Origin: Rufibacter roseus | Lineage (GTDB): Bacteria; Bacteroidota; Bacteroidia; Cytophagales; Hymenobacteraceae | Assembly (NCBI RefSeq): GCF_001647285.1 | Contig: NZ_LRML01000009.1 | Span: 62,001-126,000 of the forward strand | Direction: 5' to 3' | Length of the DNA: 64,000 bases | Part shown: positions 24,586 to 32,964 of the stretch, in pieces | Position numbering within the stretch: position 1 is the first letter of the stretch | Layout of the letters: every line of letters starts with the position of its first letter | Position numbers and translations under genes: made by a program | The notes under the pieces: model-generated | Databases searched by the model: none | Told to the model about the DNA's origin: nothing | Seen by the model: the letters and a program-made list of their open reading frames with translations, nothing else

Positions 24586-25605
24586 TTACGCCTTGGGGGC
24601 AGAAACTACGGCAGAACTATCTTTAGAGAACGCGCTTGCCACCAAGCTTATCACGCCCATCAGCACAACCAGTATAGCGCCTGAGGTATGCACAATGAGA
24701 GCATAAGCCATACCTGTGTCTAAAGGCACTGCATACAACAGCAAGGCAGTTCTAACCAATATATGGTAAACGCCTATTCCCCCTTGCACCGGCGCCGACA
24801 TACCTATTCCGCCTACGACTAAAATAGCCATACCCGCCTGCCACGTCAAGTCTGAGGTGCCCGGCAAGGCGAAAAAGGCCAGATAACTGGTTAGAAAATA
24901 GGTGAACCAGATGAAGAGGGTATGGAACACAAACGCTCCTTTCTGCTCCATTTTCCTGACGCTGAACACTCCCAGCCAAAGCCCCCGCAAGAAGCTTCCT
25001 ACTTTTCTAAAGATGGAGTTTTGCCGGAGTTGCTTTATGTTTCTATAAACAACCCAGATAACCAGAGGCGTACCCACCAACAAGACCGCAAACAGCAGCA
25101 GCAGTGTGTTTAAATTCTGCTCCAGGTTCTGGAATTTCTCAGAGAAGATCTCCCTGAAAAAATCAAAGAGCCGATCAAACTCGATCAACAAAGTAAAACC
25201 AAGGCAGACCAGCAGCATCAGCAAGTCAATGACTCTTTCAGTGATAACTGTACCAAGCGAGGTATTCACTGGCACATCTGCGGAACGCTTTAGAAAAGTA
25301 CAACGAATAATTTCACCGGCGCGGGGCAATACCACATTTGCCAGATACCCTATCATTAAAGCATGGTAGGTTTGCCAGAAAGACGGGTGGCAGCCCAGCG
25401 GCCTGAATTGCATACGCCACCGTATGGCACGGCTTACATAGCCCGCCACTGAAAGCACAATGGTAACGCCAATCCAGAAATAGTTAGCTTGGGCTAATTC
25501 TGCCTTTACCGCCGCAAAGTTAATACTACGCAGCGCATACGCCATCAAAAACACCGATACTGCAAACAGCAAAAGATATTTAAAGACGTTGGCTACTCTC
25601 TTCAT
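24586..25605 (-). CDS. Flippase-like / LPG-synthase TM-region (UPF0104) protein
   Basis: The 339-residue protein has about eight membrane helices and the family marks of the lysylphosphatidylglycerol synthase membrane region: GYVSRAIRWRMQFRPLG, a LANVVLPRAGEIIRC segment, GTVITERVIDLL, and GGIGMSAPVQGGIGVYH near the C-terminus. Such proteins flip or transfer lipid-linked groups, but this one lacks the cytosolic aminoacyl transferase domain of MprF, so only a lipid transport role is suggested. It lies 18 bp after panD on the same strand, downstream of panC. Confidence 0.85.
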   Translation of the reverse strand: MKRVANVFKYLLLFAVSVFLMAYALRSINFAAVKAELAQANYFWIGVTIVLSVAGYVSRAIRWRMQFRPLGCHPSFWQTYHALMIGYLANVVLPRAGEIIRCTFLKRSADVPVNTSLGTVITERVIDLLMLLVCLGFTLLIEFDRLFDFFREIFSEKFQNLEQNLNTLLLLFAVLLVGTPLVIWVVYRNIKQLRQNSIFRKVGSFLRGLWLGVFSVRKMEQKGAFVFHTLFIWFTYFLTSYLAFFALPGTSDLTWQAGMAILVVGGIGMSAPVQGGIGVYHILVRTALLLYAVPLDTGMAYALIVHTSGAILVVLMGVISLVASAFSKDSSAVVSAPKA

Positions 25606-25623
25606 TCCGTAAAGGCAGAAGGG

Positions 25624-25971
25624 CTATACCAGCCGGTTGTGCTGGTCTGGAAAAATAACGGTAGGCTCGTGGACGCGGGCGTCTTTGAAATCAATGAGGG
25701 CGTAAGAGATAATGATGATTACATCGCCTACCTGCACTTTTCTGGCCGCCGGACCATTGAGGCAAACAGTACCTGTGCCACGCTCGCCTTTGATGATGTA
25801 AGTCTCAAAGCGCTCGCCGTTGTTTACATTTACTATTTGCACCTTCTCATTCGGCACCATGTTAGCGGCATCCAACAGATCCTCGTCTATGGTAATGCTA
25901 CCCACATAATGCAACTCCGCCTGCGTTACCTTGGCCCGGTGTATCTTGGATTTAAGAACTTCAATCTGCAT
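25624..25971 (-). CDS. panD: Aspartate 1-decarboxylase precursor
   Basis: PanD makes beta-alanine from aspartate for pantothenate and CoA synthesis. The 115-residue proenzyme has the self-cleavage site Gly24-Ser25 in HYVGSITID, which yields the pyruvoyl group, as well as Lys9 in KSKIHRAKV, and the conserved [17 protein letters not shown] and NGPAAR segments. The ATG at 25971 is used; a TTG one codon earlier is possible. It lies between panC (180 bp upstream) and the flippase-like gene (18 bp downstream). Confidence 0.96.
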   Translation of the reverse strand: MQIEVLKSKIHRAKVTQAELHYVGSITIDEDLLDAANMVPNEKVQIVNVNNGERFETYIIKGERGTGTVCLNGPAARKVQVGDVIIIISYALIDFKDARVHEPTVIFPDQHNRLV

Positions 25972-26091
25972 CAAAACAATCTAAAAACATACAAAGTTAT
26001 AGATTATTTATGAGACAAACGAAACAGTGAAATTTCTACAGACTTGTTGCCCTTGCACTCTGTTTTTACCGTTCGGCATTATACAGTGGCT

Positions 26092-26127
26092 GTTTCAGGC
26101 CTTATTTTAGAAAAACAGACCTAAAAC
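26092..26127 (+). repeat. P36 palindromic repeat, copy 10
   Basis: The left arm is GTTTCAGGCCTTATTTT and the right arm AAAAACAGACCTAAAAC. It lies 23 bp past the panC stop codon, between panC and panD, so if panC and panD share a transcript it would be inside it. Confidence 0.85.
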
Positions 26128-26150
26128 AGAAACAATACATTACCGTTTCT

Positions 26151-27008
26151 CTACGAGTGTTGCTCCTCAGACAGCAGTACGTTATCAATTAACCTTACCT
26201 CGCCAAAGAAGGCGGCTAGGCAAAGTGCCACCTGCGGCGCGCTTTTCACACCTGTTATAGGCTGCAGGGTTTGAGCGTCTACTACCTCCAGATACTCTAA
26301 TTTAATTTCCGGGAAAGCGGCCAGAAATTCCTCAGCTTCTTTTTTTGCCTCGGCTACCGACTTATTCTTGAGATTATCTTTCAAAAGCTGCAGGGCCTCG
26401 TATAGCCGCGGCGCCAGGGCCCGCTGCTCGGCCGTTAGCCGCCGGTTTCTAGACGACATGGCCAAACCGTCTTCCTCGCGCACAATAGGAAAACATACCA
26501 ACTGCAGGTCAAAGCTGAGGTCATCTACCAGCTGCCTAATAATAGCAAACTGCTGCAGGTCTTTCTGACCAAAATAAGCTTGGTGGGGCTTTACCAAGTG
26601 GAACAGCTTACTAACTACGGTGGCCACACCATTAAAATGCCCTGGCCGGTGCGCGCCTTCCATAACCTGCTCCAATTCGCCAAAACTGAAGGTAAGTCTG
26701 GGCTTTTGCTGATACATTTCTTCAGCCGAAGGAATAAACAATACATCACAACCTGCCTCTTCCAGCATATGCGCGTCAGATTCTGGCAGACGGGGGTACA
26801 ACCTATAATCTTCTGCGTTGTTAAATTGGGTAGGATTGACAAAGATGCTGCACACCACTACGTCGTTTTGACTTTTAGCAGCCTTTATAAGAGATAGGTG
26901 CCCCTGATGAAGCGCCCCCATGGTAGGTACAAACCCTATTTTAAAGCTCTGTTTCCTGAGCTGCTCGCTGTGCCGCCGGATATCAGATAAAGAAGAAAGC
27001 TGCAGCAT
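26151..27008 (-). CDS. panC: Pantothenate synthetase
   Basis: PanC joins pantoate and beta-alanine with ATP to give pantothenate. The 285-residue protein has the nucleotide motif in FVPTMGALHQGHLSLI (residues about 27-42), FVNPTQFNNAEDYRLYPR, the pantoate site in HRPGHFNGVATVVSKLF, YFGQKDLQQ and the KMSKS-like MSSRNRRLT. It is divergently transcribed from the glycogen-synthase-like gene with a 143-bp shared promoter region. panD follows downstream, as often seen. Confidence 0.96.
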   Translation of the reverse strand: MLQLSSLSDIRRHSEQLRKQSFKIGFVPTMGALHQGHLSLIKAAKSQNDVVVCSIFVNPTQFNNAEDYRLYPRLPESDAHMLEEAGCDVLFIPSAEEMYQQKPRLTFSFGELEQVMEGAHRPGHFNGVATVVSKLFHLVKPHQAYFGQKDLQQFAIIRQLVDDLSFDLQLVCFPIVREEDGLAMSSRNRRLTAEQRALAPRLYEALQLLKDNLKNKSVAEAKKEAEEFLAAFPEIKLEYLEVVDAQTLQPITGVKSAPQVALCLAAFFGEVRLIDNVLLSEEQHS

Positions 27009-27073
27009 GGCAGGCAGAAAAATTTTTTATGTACGACAAAAAGAGGCCAAAGGTATGATTTAAATCAAATAAA

Positions 27074-27104
27074 TTGAAAATGAGCCAATAATTGCTTAAT
27101 TTTG
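27074..27104 (+). promoter_or_regulatory. Bacteroidota-type promoter of the glycogen-synthase-like operon
   Basis: TTG at 27074-27076 is followed after 20 bp by TAATTTTG at 27097-27104, fitting the TAnnTTTG -7 element. It lies 48 bp before the ATG at 27152. Confidence 0.65.
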
Positions 27105-27151
27105 CGTTTCGCAATTACTATTGCCATTTCCTATTTAACACATTTCAACCT

Positions 27152-27955
27152 ATGTCTAAATTGAGAATTTTATACGCAGCCACCGAGATTGACCCCTTTC
27201 TGCAGACCACAAAAGTAGCAGAATTCTTGAGGATGTTGCCACAGGCAATGCAAGAACGCGGAATGGAAGTACGTATTTTTGTTCCAAGATTTGGACTGAT
27301 CAACGAGCGCAAGAACCGTTTACACGAGGTTGTGCGTCTTTCAGGTATTAATATTGCCGTTGGCGAAGAAGAGAAACCCCTGATTATCAAGGTGGCTTCT
27401 ATACCTAATGCCAAGCTTCAGGTATATTTTATTGACAACGAAGACTATTTCCACAGAAAGTCCGTTTTGGTAGACAAAGACAATAAATTCCATGCAGATA
27501 ATGATGAGCGTGCCATCTTCTTCTGCAAGGGTGTATTGGAAACTGTGAAGAAATTAGGCTGGGCCCCTGATATTGTGCATTGCAATGACTGGATGACTAG
27601 CTTGATTCCGTTGTATCTGAAAAGCACTTACAAAAACGACCCTATCTTCAAAACTGCCAAGTCTGTTTTCTCTGTATACAACAATGAGTTCACTCATAAG
27701 TTTGAGGGCGACTTGCTGGAGAAAGCCAGAATGCTGGACATTGAAGACGAGATGTTGAGCAACCTGAGAGCTGGAGACTTTGGTGCCTTCATCAGAATGG
27801 GAATGCAATATTCTGACCTCATCATTAAGTCGAATGAAGATTTCAGTGATAATTTGAATGCGCTTTTCCAGGAGTATACAAATACCAAGCAGATTATCTC
27901 TGACGAAAACATACTAGATTCTTACTTTGACCTGTATAATGAACTGGCGAATTAG
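27152..27955 (+). CDS. Glycogen/starch synthase N-terminal half-protein (GT5)
   Basis: The ATG at 27152 gives 267 residues (MSKLRILYAATEIDPF). It matches the N-terminal Rossmann-like domain of GT5 glycogen synthases: PQAMQERGMEVRIFVPRFG, VYFIDNEDYFHR, ERAIFFCKGVLETVKKLGWA, DIVHCNDWMTSLIPLYLK and a region before ADK-type domains. The usual KxGGL substrate loop is TKVAEF, and the whole C-terminal GT-B domain is absent, so it cannot act as a normal synthase. It is a conserved Bacteroidota gene ahead of DUF4270 and glmS. Its stop overlaps the next start by 17 bp. Confidence 0.8.
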   Translation: MSKLRILYAATEIDPFLQTTKVAEFLRMLPQAMQERGMEVRIFVPRFGLINERKNRLHEVVRLSGINIAVGEEEKPLIIKVASIPNAKLQVYFIDNEDYFHRKSVLVDKDNKFHADNDERAIFFCKGVLETVKKLGWAPDIVHCNDWMTSLIPLYLKSTYKNDPIFKTAKSVFSVYNNEFTHKFEGDLLEKARMLDIEDEMLSNLRAGDFGAFIRMGMQYSDLIIKSNEDFSDNLNALFQEYTNTKQIISDENILDSYFDLYNELAN

Positions 27956-29372
27956 TAGCGCGGTAGCCGCACTTTTTTCTTCTTTCCTTTTTGCTTCTTG
28001 TGAAGACCCTACGGCACTAGGCCTTGAACTACAAGGCCCAGGCTCTTTAATTGGAACAACCTTTACAGATACTACAACGGTAAATGCTTCTACCGTTTTA
28101 CTGAAGGATTCTATTATTACCCTTGGGGCTGCCCGAGCTCAGGTAGGCAGAGTAGAAGACGCCAATTTTGGTGTTACTTCTGCGAAAACCTATGCTGAAA
28201 TTGGTCTTTCTTCTCTGAACGTAGCTTTTGACCCTAACAATGGCGCTGATTCGCTGGTATTGTCACTAGACTACGACTATTATTTTGGAGACACCTTGGA
28301 GGTGGCCAACTGGAACGTTTACCGCCTGACGGAAGGCTTTACTGATCAAACTACTTATTTCACCACCACCGATCTGGATTATAACCAAACGCCAATCGGT
28401 ACTGTGTCTTTCACTCCACGGCCCCGTTCTACCTATGTTACCACCAATCCTGAAACGGGTGACACCCTCACCAGGAATAATCCGGTACTGGTTAGAATCA
28501 GATTAGACCAAACAGCGGGAGGCATGGCTTTGGCGAATGAAATATTAGCTCAGTCTGACAAGGCACCTCTTAAAACGCAGCAGGCTTTTGTCTCCAGCCT
28601 TTTAAAAGGATTAGTAATTGCGCCAGCGCCTAACGCCCAGAACAAGGCTGTGCTTGGAGTAAATTTAGGTAACAGCCAAATGACTTTGTTTTATACTTCT
28701 ACTACTGATAGCAAGACAAAGTCTTACACCTTTTACCCAACCGAGAGAAATTTTAACCGGATTGAAAGCAATCGTGCTAACACCCCTATTGCTTCTTTAA
28801 CTACTAATGGTCAAGCGCTGCCTTCTAGCTCTACCAATGGCCTTACGTATTTGCAAGCGGGCACAGGTTTGGTGACAAAACTTTCTTTCCCTCATATTTC
28901 TGATTTTAGAAAAATACCTACCGGAGAGCCTAGAGCGGGCCAATTACGTGATCTGGCAGTTAACAAAGCTGAATTGATCATACCTATTAAAGTTGAGAAC
29001 CAAGCTGACACATTGTTATTGCCACCGATTATTACAATAGTAGAAGCAACAGCCTCTAACCGTATTGCCCGCACCAATGGTTTCCCGAACGCTCTGCCTA
29101 GAGAAGGAACATCGCAGTTTGCCACACTAGAGTACAGAGGTAGTGCCCATGGCTACGTATACGTGGCTAATATTACCAGCTATATGCAAAACCTCCTGTA
29201 TAACAAGCGGGAAAACCATGGCCTTATTCTGTTACCTTCTAATATCTCAACTAGCTTGTCTACACCTACTAACTTTGCTCAGACTGTAAACAAAGCTATT
29301 TTAGAAGCCATGAGCCAAACTGACCCTAATCGTAAAATTCAGTTAAGGGTTTTTTATTCTGTAGCAAAGTAG
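27939..29372 (+). CDS. DUF4270 lipoprotein
   Basis: The ATG at 27939 gives 477 residues and overlaps the upstream gene by 17 bp, which suggests coupled translation. A lipoprotein signal ends FLFASC-EDP near residue 21. DUF4270 fills the rest, with the typical alternation of strands: DSLVLSLDYDYYFGD, VNKAELIIPIKVENQ and GLILLPSN near the end, and a terminal LRVFYSVAK. The family is specific to Bacteroidota, predicted on the outer membrane or cell surface, function unknown. A strong hairpin follows at 29393-29440. Confidence 0.85.
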   Translation: MNWRISSAVAALFSSFLFASCEDPTALGLELQGPGSLIGTTFTDTTTVNASTVLLKDSIITLGAARAQVGRVEDANFGVTSAKTYAEIGLSSLNVAFDPNNGADSLVLSLDYDYYFGDTLEVANWNVYRLTEGFTDQTTYFTTTDLDYNQTPIGTVSFTPRPRSTYVTTNPETGDTLTRNNPVLVRIRLDQTAGGMALANEILAQSDKAPLKTQQAFVSSLLKGLVIAPAPNAQNKAVLGVNLGNSQMTLFYTSTTDSKTKSYTFYPTERNFNRIESNRANTPIASLTTNGQALPSSSTNGLTYLQAGTGLVTKLSFPHISDFRKIPTGEPRAGQLRDLAVNKAELIIPIKVENQADTLLLPPIITIVEATASNRIARTNGFPNALPREGTSQFATLEYRGSAHGYVYVANITSYMQNLLYNKRENHGLILLPSNISTSLSTPTNFAQTVNKAILEAMSQTDPNRKIQLRVFYSVAK

Positions 29373-29392
29373 TTTAAAGCAGAAACATCAAC

Positions 29393-29440
29393 AGCACTAG
29401 CGGCCTGTTCTTCAAGTAAGGACAGCGCTAGTGTTTTATA
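29393..29440 (+). terminator. Terminator after DUF4270
   Basis: CACTAGCG at 29395-29402 pairs with CGCTAGTG at 29426-29433, with inner CTGT/ACAG pairing, followed by TTTTATAG. Confidence 0.8.
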
Positions 29441-29695
29441 GCTTCTTCTGTTGGTCTTCACTTGCAGCCACTTCTCAAATTACCAAAATCAGAAGATCTC
29501 AACTTCTTTAAAAAATTTAATTATTTTAATTGCGGATCCAAAAATTACCACAACGCATATTTTGCAATGAATTAACATACAACATGATATAAAATATCAT
29601 CAATAGTTACAGCATAATTCACACGTATAGCATTATTAAAAAAATTTAATTGCAGCAGTTCGTTACTTATACTTATAAAACACGTACGAGCCTAT

Positions 29696-29703
29696 TATTT
29701 TTG
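29696..29703 (+). promoter_or_regulatory. Putative -7 element of glmS
   Basis: TATTTTTG fits TAnnTTTG and lies 30 bp before the ATG at 29734. The -33 box is weak. An AAGGAAAG string 3 bp upstream of the ATG may aid ribosome binding. Confidence 0.45.
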
Positions 29704-29733
29704 TAGAATCTTTTATCAATTTAAGGAAAGAAT

Positions 29734-31572
29734 ATGTGTGGAATTGTTGCTTATGTAGGTCATCGTGATGCTTGTCCTATTATCCTGAAGGGGCTTAAAA
29801 GATTAGAGTACCGTGGATACGACAGCGCCGGAGTTGCCCTACTAACCCAAGGCGACCTCAAGGTTTATAAGAAGAAAGGTAAAGTTGCTGATTTAGAAGA
29901 GTATATAGGTGATCAAGATACTAGCAGCCACATTGGTATTGGGCACACCCGTTGGGCTACCCACGGTGAGCCAAATGACGCAAATGCTCACCCCCATTAC
30001 TCAAGCTCAAAAAAGATTGCCATTATACATAATGGTATCATTGAAAACTATGCCGCCCTTAAGACGCACTTGCTGAACAAAGGCTACGAATTCCACAGCG
30101 ATACAGACTCTGAGGTTTTTGTAAACTTGATTGAGGACATCAGAGAAAACAACAAAGTTAGCTTGGCAGAGGCTGTACGCCTTGCACTACATGAGGTAGT
30201 AGGCGCCTATGCTATCGTAGTTATCTCCCATGATTCACCTACGCAGTTAGTAGCCGCCCGTAAAGGCAGTCCGTTAGTAATTGGCGTGGGCCAAGAGGAG
30301 TATTTCTTAGCCTCTGACGCTACTCCTATCATTGAATACACAAATGAGGTAGTATATCTCAATGACTTTGAGATTGCTGTTATTAGAGACGGCAAGCTAG
30401 ACATCCGCAGCAAAGAGGACGTAGTGCAGACTCCTTATATTCAAAAGCTGGAGATGGAACTGGAGTCTATTGAGAAAGGTGGTTACCCTCACTTCATGCT
30501 GAAAGAGATTTACGAGCAGCCTCGCTCTATTCTTGATAGCATGCGCGGACGCTTGGTGGCTGAAAACACTCAGCTGACCATGTCCAGCATAAGAGAGTAC
30601 GCTACTCGCTTCAAGAATGCAGACCGTATCATTATTGTGGCCTGCGGTACTTCCTGGCATGCCGGCTTGGTAGCGGAATATCTTATTGAAGAATTAGCTC
30701 GCATACCGGTAGAGGTGGAGTACGCTTCTGAGTTCAGGTACCGGAACCCAATCATAAGAGAAGGAGACATTGTAGTGGCTATTTCTCAGTCAGGAGAAAC
30801 CGCAGATACGCTTGCCGCTCTTGAGCTGGCAAAATCCAAAGGTGCCATGATCTTTGGGGTGTGTAACGTAGTGGGTTCTTCTATTGCCCGCGCAACAGAT
30901 GCAGGCGCTTATACCCACGCCGGTCCGGAAATTGGAGTAGCCAGTACCAAGGCTTTTACAGCCCAAGTAACGGTACTAACTCTGATCTCTATGATGCTAG
31001 CCGAAATGAGAGGCACCATGGAAGCCTCTGCCTTGCGCCAATTAATGATGGAAATGGAGCAAATTCCTGCCAGAGTTGAAAAGGCTTTGCAACTTGATGA
31101 TGAAATTCAGGCTATATCTGAGATCTTCAAAGATGCGACCAACTTCATTTACTTAGGCCGTGGATTTAACTTCCCAGTTGCTCTGGAAGGCGCCCTCAAA
31201 CTGAAAGAGATCTCTTATATTCACGCAGAGGGGTATCCGGCGGCTGAAATGAAGCACGGGCCTATTGCGCTGATTGATGAGAACATGCCAGTAGTGGTCA
31301 TTGCCACTAAAGACAGCTCTTATGAGAAAATTGTTTCTAACATTCAGGAAGTAAGAGCCCGTAAAGGCCGTGTTATTGCCATTGTTTCAGAGGGAGACAC
31401 CGTAATCCCTCAAATGGCTGAGTTTGTCATTGAAGTGCCTAGCACCCACGAAGCTTTGATGCCTTTGGTGTCAGTCATTCCGTTGCAGTTACTGAGCTAC
31501 CACATTGCGGTAATGCGCGGTTGTAATGTAGACCAGCCACGTAACTTGGCTAAGTCTGTAACGGTTGAGTAA
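29734..31572 (+). CDS. glmS: Glutamine--fructose-6-phosphate aminotransferase
   Basis: GlmS makes glucosamine-6-phosphate from fructose-6-phosphate and glutamine, the entry to peptidoglycan and LPS amino sugars. The 612-residue protein has the N-terminal amidotransferase with Cys2 nucleophile (MCGIVAYVGHRDA), HTRWATHGEPNDANAHPH and HNGIIENY; two SIS sugar-isomerase domains follow (ACGTSWHAGLVAEY, AISQSGETADTLAALELAK, GRGFNFPVALEGALKLKEIS, EGYPAAEMKHGPIALI) and the C-terminal DQPRNLAKSVTVE. Length is normal. It follows DUF4270 as in other Bacteroidota. Confidence 0.97.
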   Translation: MCGIVAYVGHRDACPIILKGLKRLEYRGYDSAGVALLTQGDLKVYKKKGKVADLEEYIGDQDTSSHIGIGHTRWATHGEPNDANAHPHYSSSKKIAIIHNGIIENYAALKTHLLNKGYEFHSDTDSEVFVNLIEDIRENNKVSLAEAVRLALHEVVGAYAIVVISHDSPTQLVAARKGSPLVIGVGQEEYFLASDATPIIEYTNEVVYLNDFEIAVIRDGKLDIRSKEDVVQTPYIQKLEMELESIEKGGYPHFMLKEIYEQPRSILDSMRGRLVAENTQLTMSSIREYATRFKNADRIIIVACGTSWHAGLVAEYLIEELARIPVEVEYASEFRYRNPIIREGDIVVAISQSGETADTLAALELAKSKGAMIFGVCNVVGSSIARATDAGAYTHAGPEIGVASTKAFTAQVTVLTLISMMLAEMRGTMEASALRQLMMEMEQIPARVEKALQLDDEIQAISEIFKDATNFIYLGRGFNFPVALEGALKLKEISYIHAEGYPAAEMKHGPIALIDENMPVVVIATKDSSYEKIVSNIQEVRARKGRVIAIVSEGDTVIPQMAEFVIEVPSTHEALMPLVSVIPLQLLSYHIAVMRGCNVDQPRNLAKSVTVE

Positions 31573-31592
31573 CCAGCACGATTGAATAAAAC

Positions 31593-31626
31593 AAAAAGAG
31601 GGAGGCGTTTGCCTCCCTCTTTTTTT
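31593..31626 (+). terminator. Terminator of glmS
   Basis: A perfect 14-bp stem pairs 31593-31606 with 31611-31624 around a GTTT loop, followed by a T run. It is 20 bp past the glmS stop codon. Confidence 0.95.
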
Positions 31627-31633
31627 GACATCT

Positions 31634-31669
31634 GTTTTAGCGGTATTTTTAGAAAAACAGCCTAAAAAT
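31634..31669 (+). repeat. P36 palindromic repeat, copy 11
   Basis: The left arm is GTTTTAGCGGTATTTTT and the right arm AAAAACAGCCTAAAAAT. It is beyond the glmS terminator and 13 bp past the stop codon of the convergent gene at 31683. Confidence 0.8.
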
Positions 31670-31682
31670 AGATTTATAAAAG

Positions 31683-32360
31683 TTAAAACTCTTCTCCTTT
31701 CAGATACTTGGTTTTGAGCAACGGACAAATTTTATAGCGTTCGTCTTTGGTGTCTTCATAAACCGCTTCTAGCACCTCATAAACATTTTTGACGCCTATT
31801 TTATTTGCCCACTCAAACGGACCGAAAGGATAGTTTGTACCCAATTTCATAGCTTGATCAATGTCTTCCTGGGTAGCGGTGCCTTCCTGCAGGGTGTAGC
31901 AAGCCTCGTTGATGATCATGCAGATAACCCTTGGTGTTACCATGCCCACTCGGTCTTCTACTAATTCATACAAAGACGCTAGAAACACAAACGTTCTATC
32001 TACCTCCCGCTTTGAGTCTTCGCGCAAAACGCTTACCTCCATCACTTCGCGGTTGAAGAAGGTGGGCAGAGCGTTCACACCGCACAAATGAAAATTTACT
32101 GGTCCGTGCGCCGCCGCCAAAGCCGCCAGCTGTAGTTTAGCCGCATTGCAGAAAACAATCAGCTTCTCTCCTCTGCCGGCGCTGTTGTATTGGTTCAGGC
32201 GCTCGGGTTGTTCATGCAGGAGAAAGTCAAACACCAGCTGGGCCTGAGGCAACCACACCTCCAGCTCGGCAGGATCTTGTATAAAAATATAGGCCCGATT
32301 CGGAAATTTAAGACTGAATTCTGCTTCCTGTTCAGGCGTGGCTAAAACCAATGTATTCAT
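31683..32360 (-). CDS. 3-hydroxyacyl-CoA dehydrogenase-family protein (C-terminal domain)
   Basis: The 225-residue protein holds one 3HCDH C-terminal helical domain (about 130-215): GMVTPRVICMIINEACYTLQ, GTATQEDIDQAMKLGTNYPF-type segment with GPFEWANKIG. The N-terminal 110 residues look like a degenerate Rossmann half without the GxGxxG NAD motif and without the catalytic HxxxP region being clear. It may not be a working dehydrogenase by itself. It is divergent from ridA with 47 bp between starts. Confidence 0.7.
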   Translation of the reverse strand: MNTLVLATPEQEAEFSLKFPNRAYIFIQDPAELEVWLPQAQLVFDFLLHEQPERLNQYNSAGRGEKLIVFCNAAKLQLAALAAAHGPVNFHLCGVNALPTFFNREVMEVSVLREDSKREVDRTFVFLASLYELVEDRVGMVTPRVICMIINEACYTLQEGTATQEDIDQAMKLGTNYPFGPFEWANKIGVKNVYEVLEAVYEDTKDERYKICPLLKTKYLKGEEF

Positions 32361-32407
32361 AATTCTGTACCTTTAACGCATAAAGATACTGATTAAACTT
32401 CTCCCTT

Positions 32408-32791
32408 ATGGCAACCAACATCATTGAAAGCAAGCAAGCCCCCGCTCCTATTGGACCATACAGCCAAGCCGTACAGGCTGGCAACACCTTGTACATCTCT
32501 GGTCAAATAGCTTTAGATCAGGCCACAGGCCAACTGGTACAAGGCGATATACAAACCGAAACGCACCAGGTCATGAAAAACCTTCAGTTTATTTTACTTG
32601 AAGCCGGCATGGATTTCAGCAACGTGGTTAAGTGCAGCATTTTCGTGAAAGACTTGGGCAACTTTGGAGCGATAAATGAAACCTACGGCAGCTACTTCAG
32701 CAGCAATCCGCCGGCCCGCGAAACCGTGGAAGTAAGCCGCCTGCCCAAAGACGTGAACGTAGAGATTTCCTGCATCGCGGTGAAATTCTAA
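32408..32791 (+). CDS. ridA: RidA-family imine/enamine deaminase
   Basis: RidA hydrolyses reactive 2-aminoacrylate and related enamines/imines released by PLP enzymes. The 127-residue protein matches the YjgF/YER057c/UK114 family: KQAPAPIGPYSQAVQAGNTL, YISGQIALD, VVKCSIFVKDLGNF and the catalytic arginine in RETVEVSRLPKDVNVEISC. The size and trimer-forming core look normal. The ATG is clear. It is divergent from the 3HCDH-like gene and convergent with the YihY gene, from which it is split by an inverted micro-repeat. Confidence 0.93.
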   Translation: MATNIIESKQAPAPIGPYSQAVQAGNTLYISGQIALDQATGQLVQGDIQTETHQVMKNLQFILLEAGMDFSNVVKCSIFVKDLGNFGAINETYGSYFSSNPPARETVEVSRLPKDVNVEISCIAVKF

Positions 32792-32960
32792 TGAGTGAAG
32801 GAGTGAATGGGTGAAGGAGTGAATGAAAATTATCAGATTTGCGGAATGACTATATCTATTTTTAGCCAGATTTCTGAAAAACAGGCCGAAAAAGCAACTT
32901 TATAGAAGTAGCCATTCTGAGACTGTTACAACTTTTATATTCACTCATTCACTCATTGCC
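32792..32960. repeat. Inverted micro-repeat pair between convergent genes
   Basis: GAGTGAAGGAGTGAATGGG-type units at 32793-32825 face ATTCACTCATTCACTCATTG at 32939-32958 in inverted orientation. A P36 copy lies between the two arms. The plan is the same as at 138-351, but with a different micro-repeat sequence. Confidence 0.75.
32858..32893 (+). repeat. P36 palindromic repeat, copy 12
   Basis: The left arm is ATTTTTAGCCAGATTT and the right arm AAAAACAGGCCGAAAAA. The outermost pair is mutated from G/C to A/A. Confidence 0.7.
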
Positions 32961-32964
32961 TTCC

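Larger units (their letters stand above)
29373..29733. other. Intergenic region before glmS, 361 bp
   Basis: After the DUF4270 terminator the region is very AT-rich. AAATTTAATT-type segments recur at about 29511 and 29640. A TATTTTTG -7-like element occurs at 29696-29703. No glmS ribozyme core or other structured RNA is recognised. Confidence 0.5.

Noticed and set aside
29441-29733. glmS ribozyme upstream of glmS
   Set aside because: The region is AT-rich and lacks the conserved core and pseudoknots. The ribozyme is known mainly from Firmicutes.
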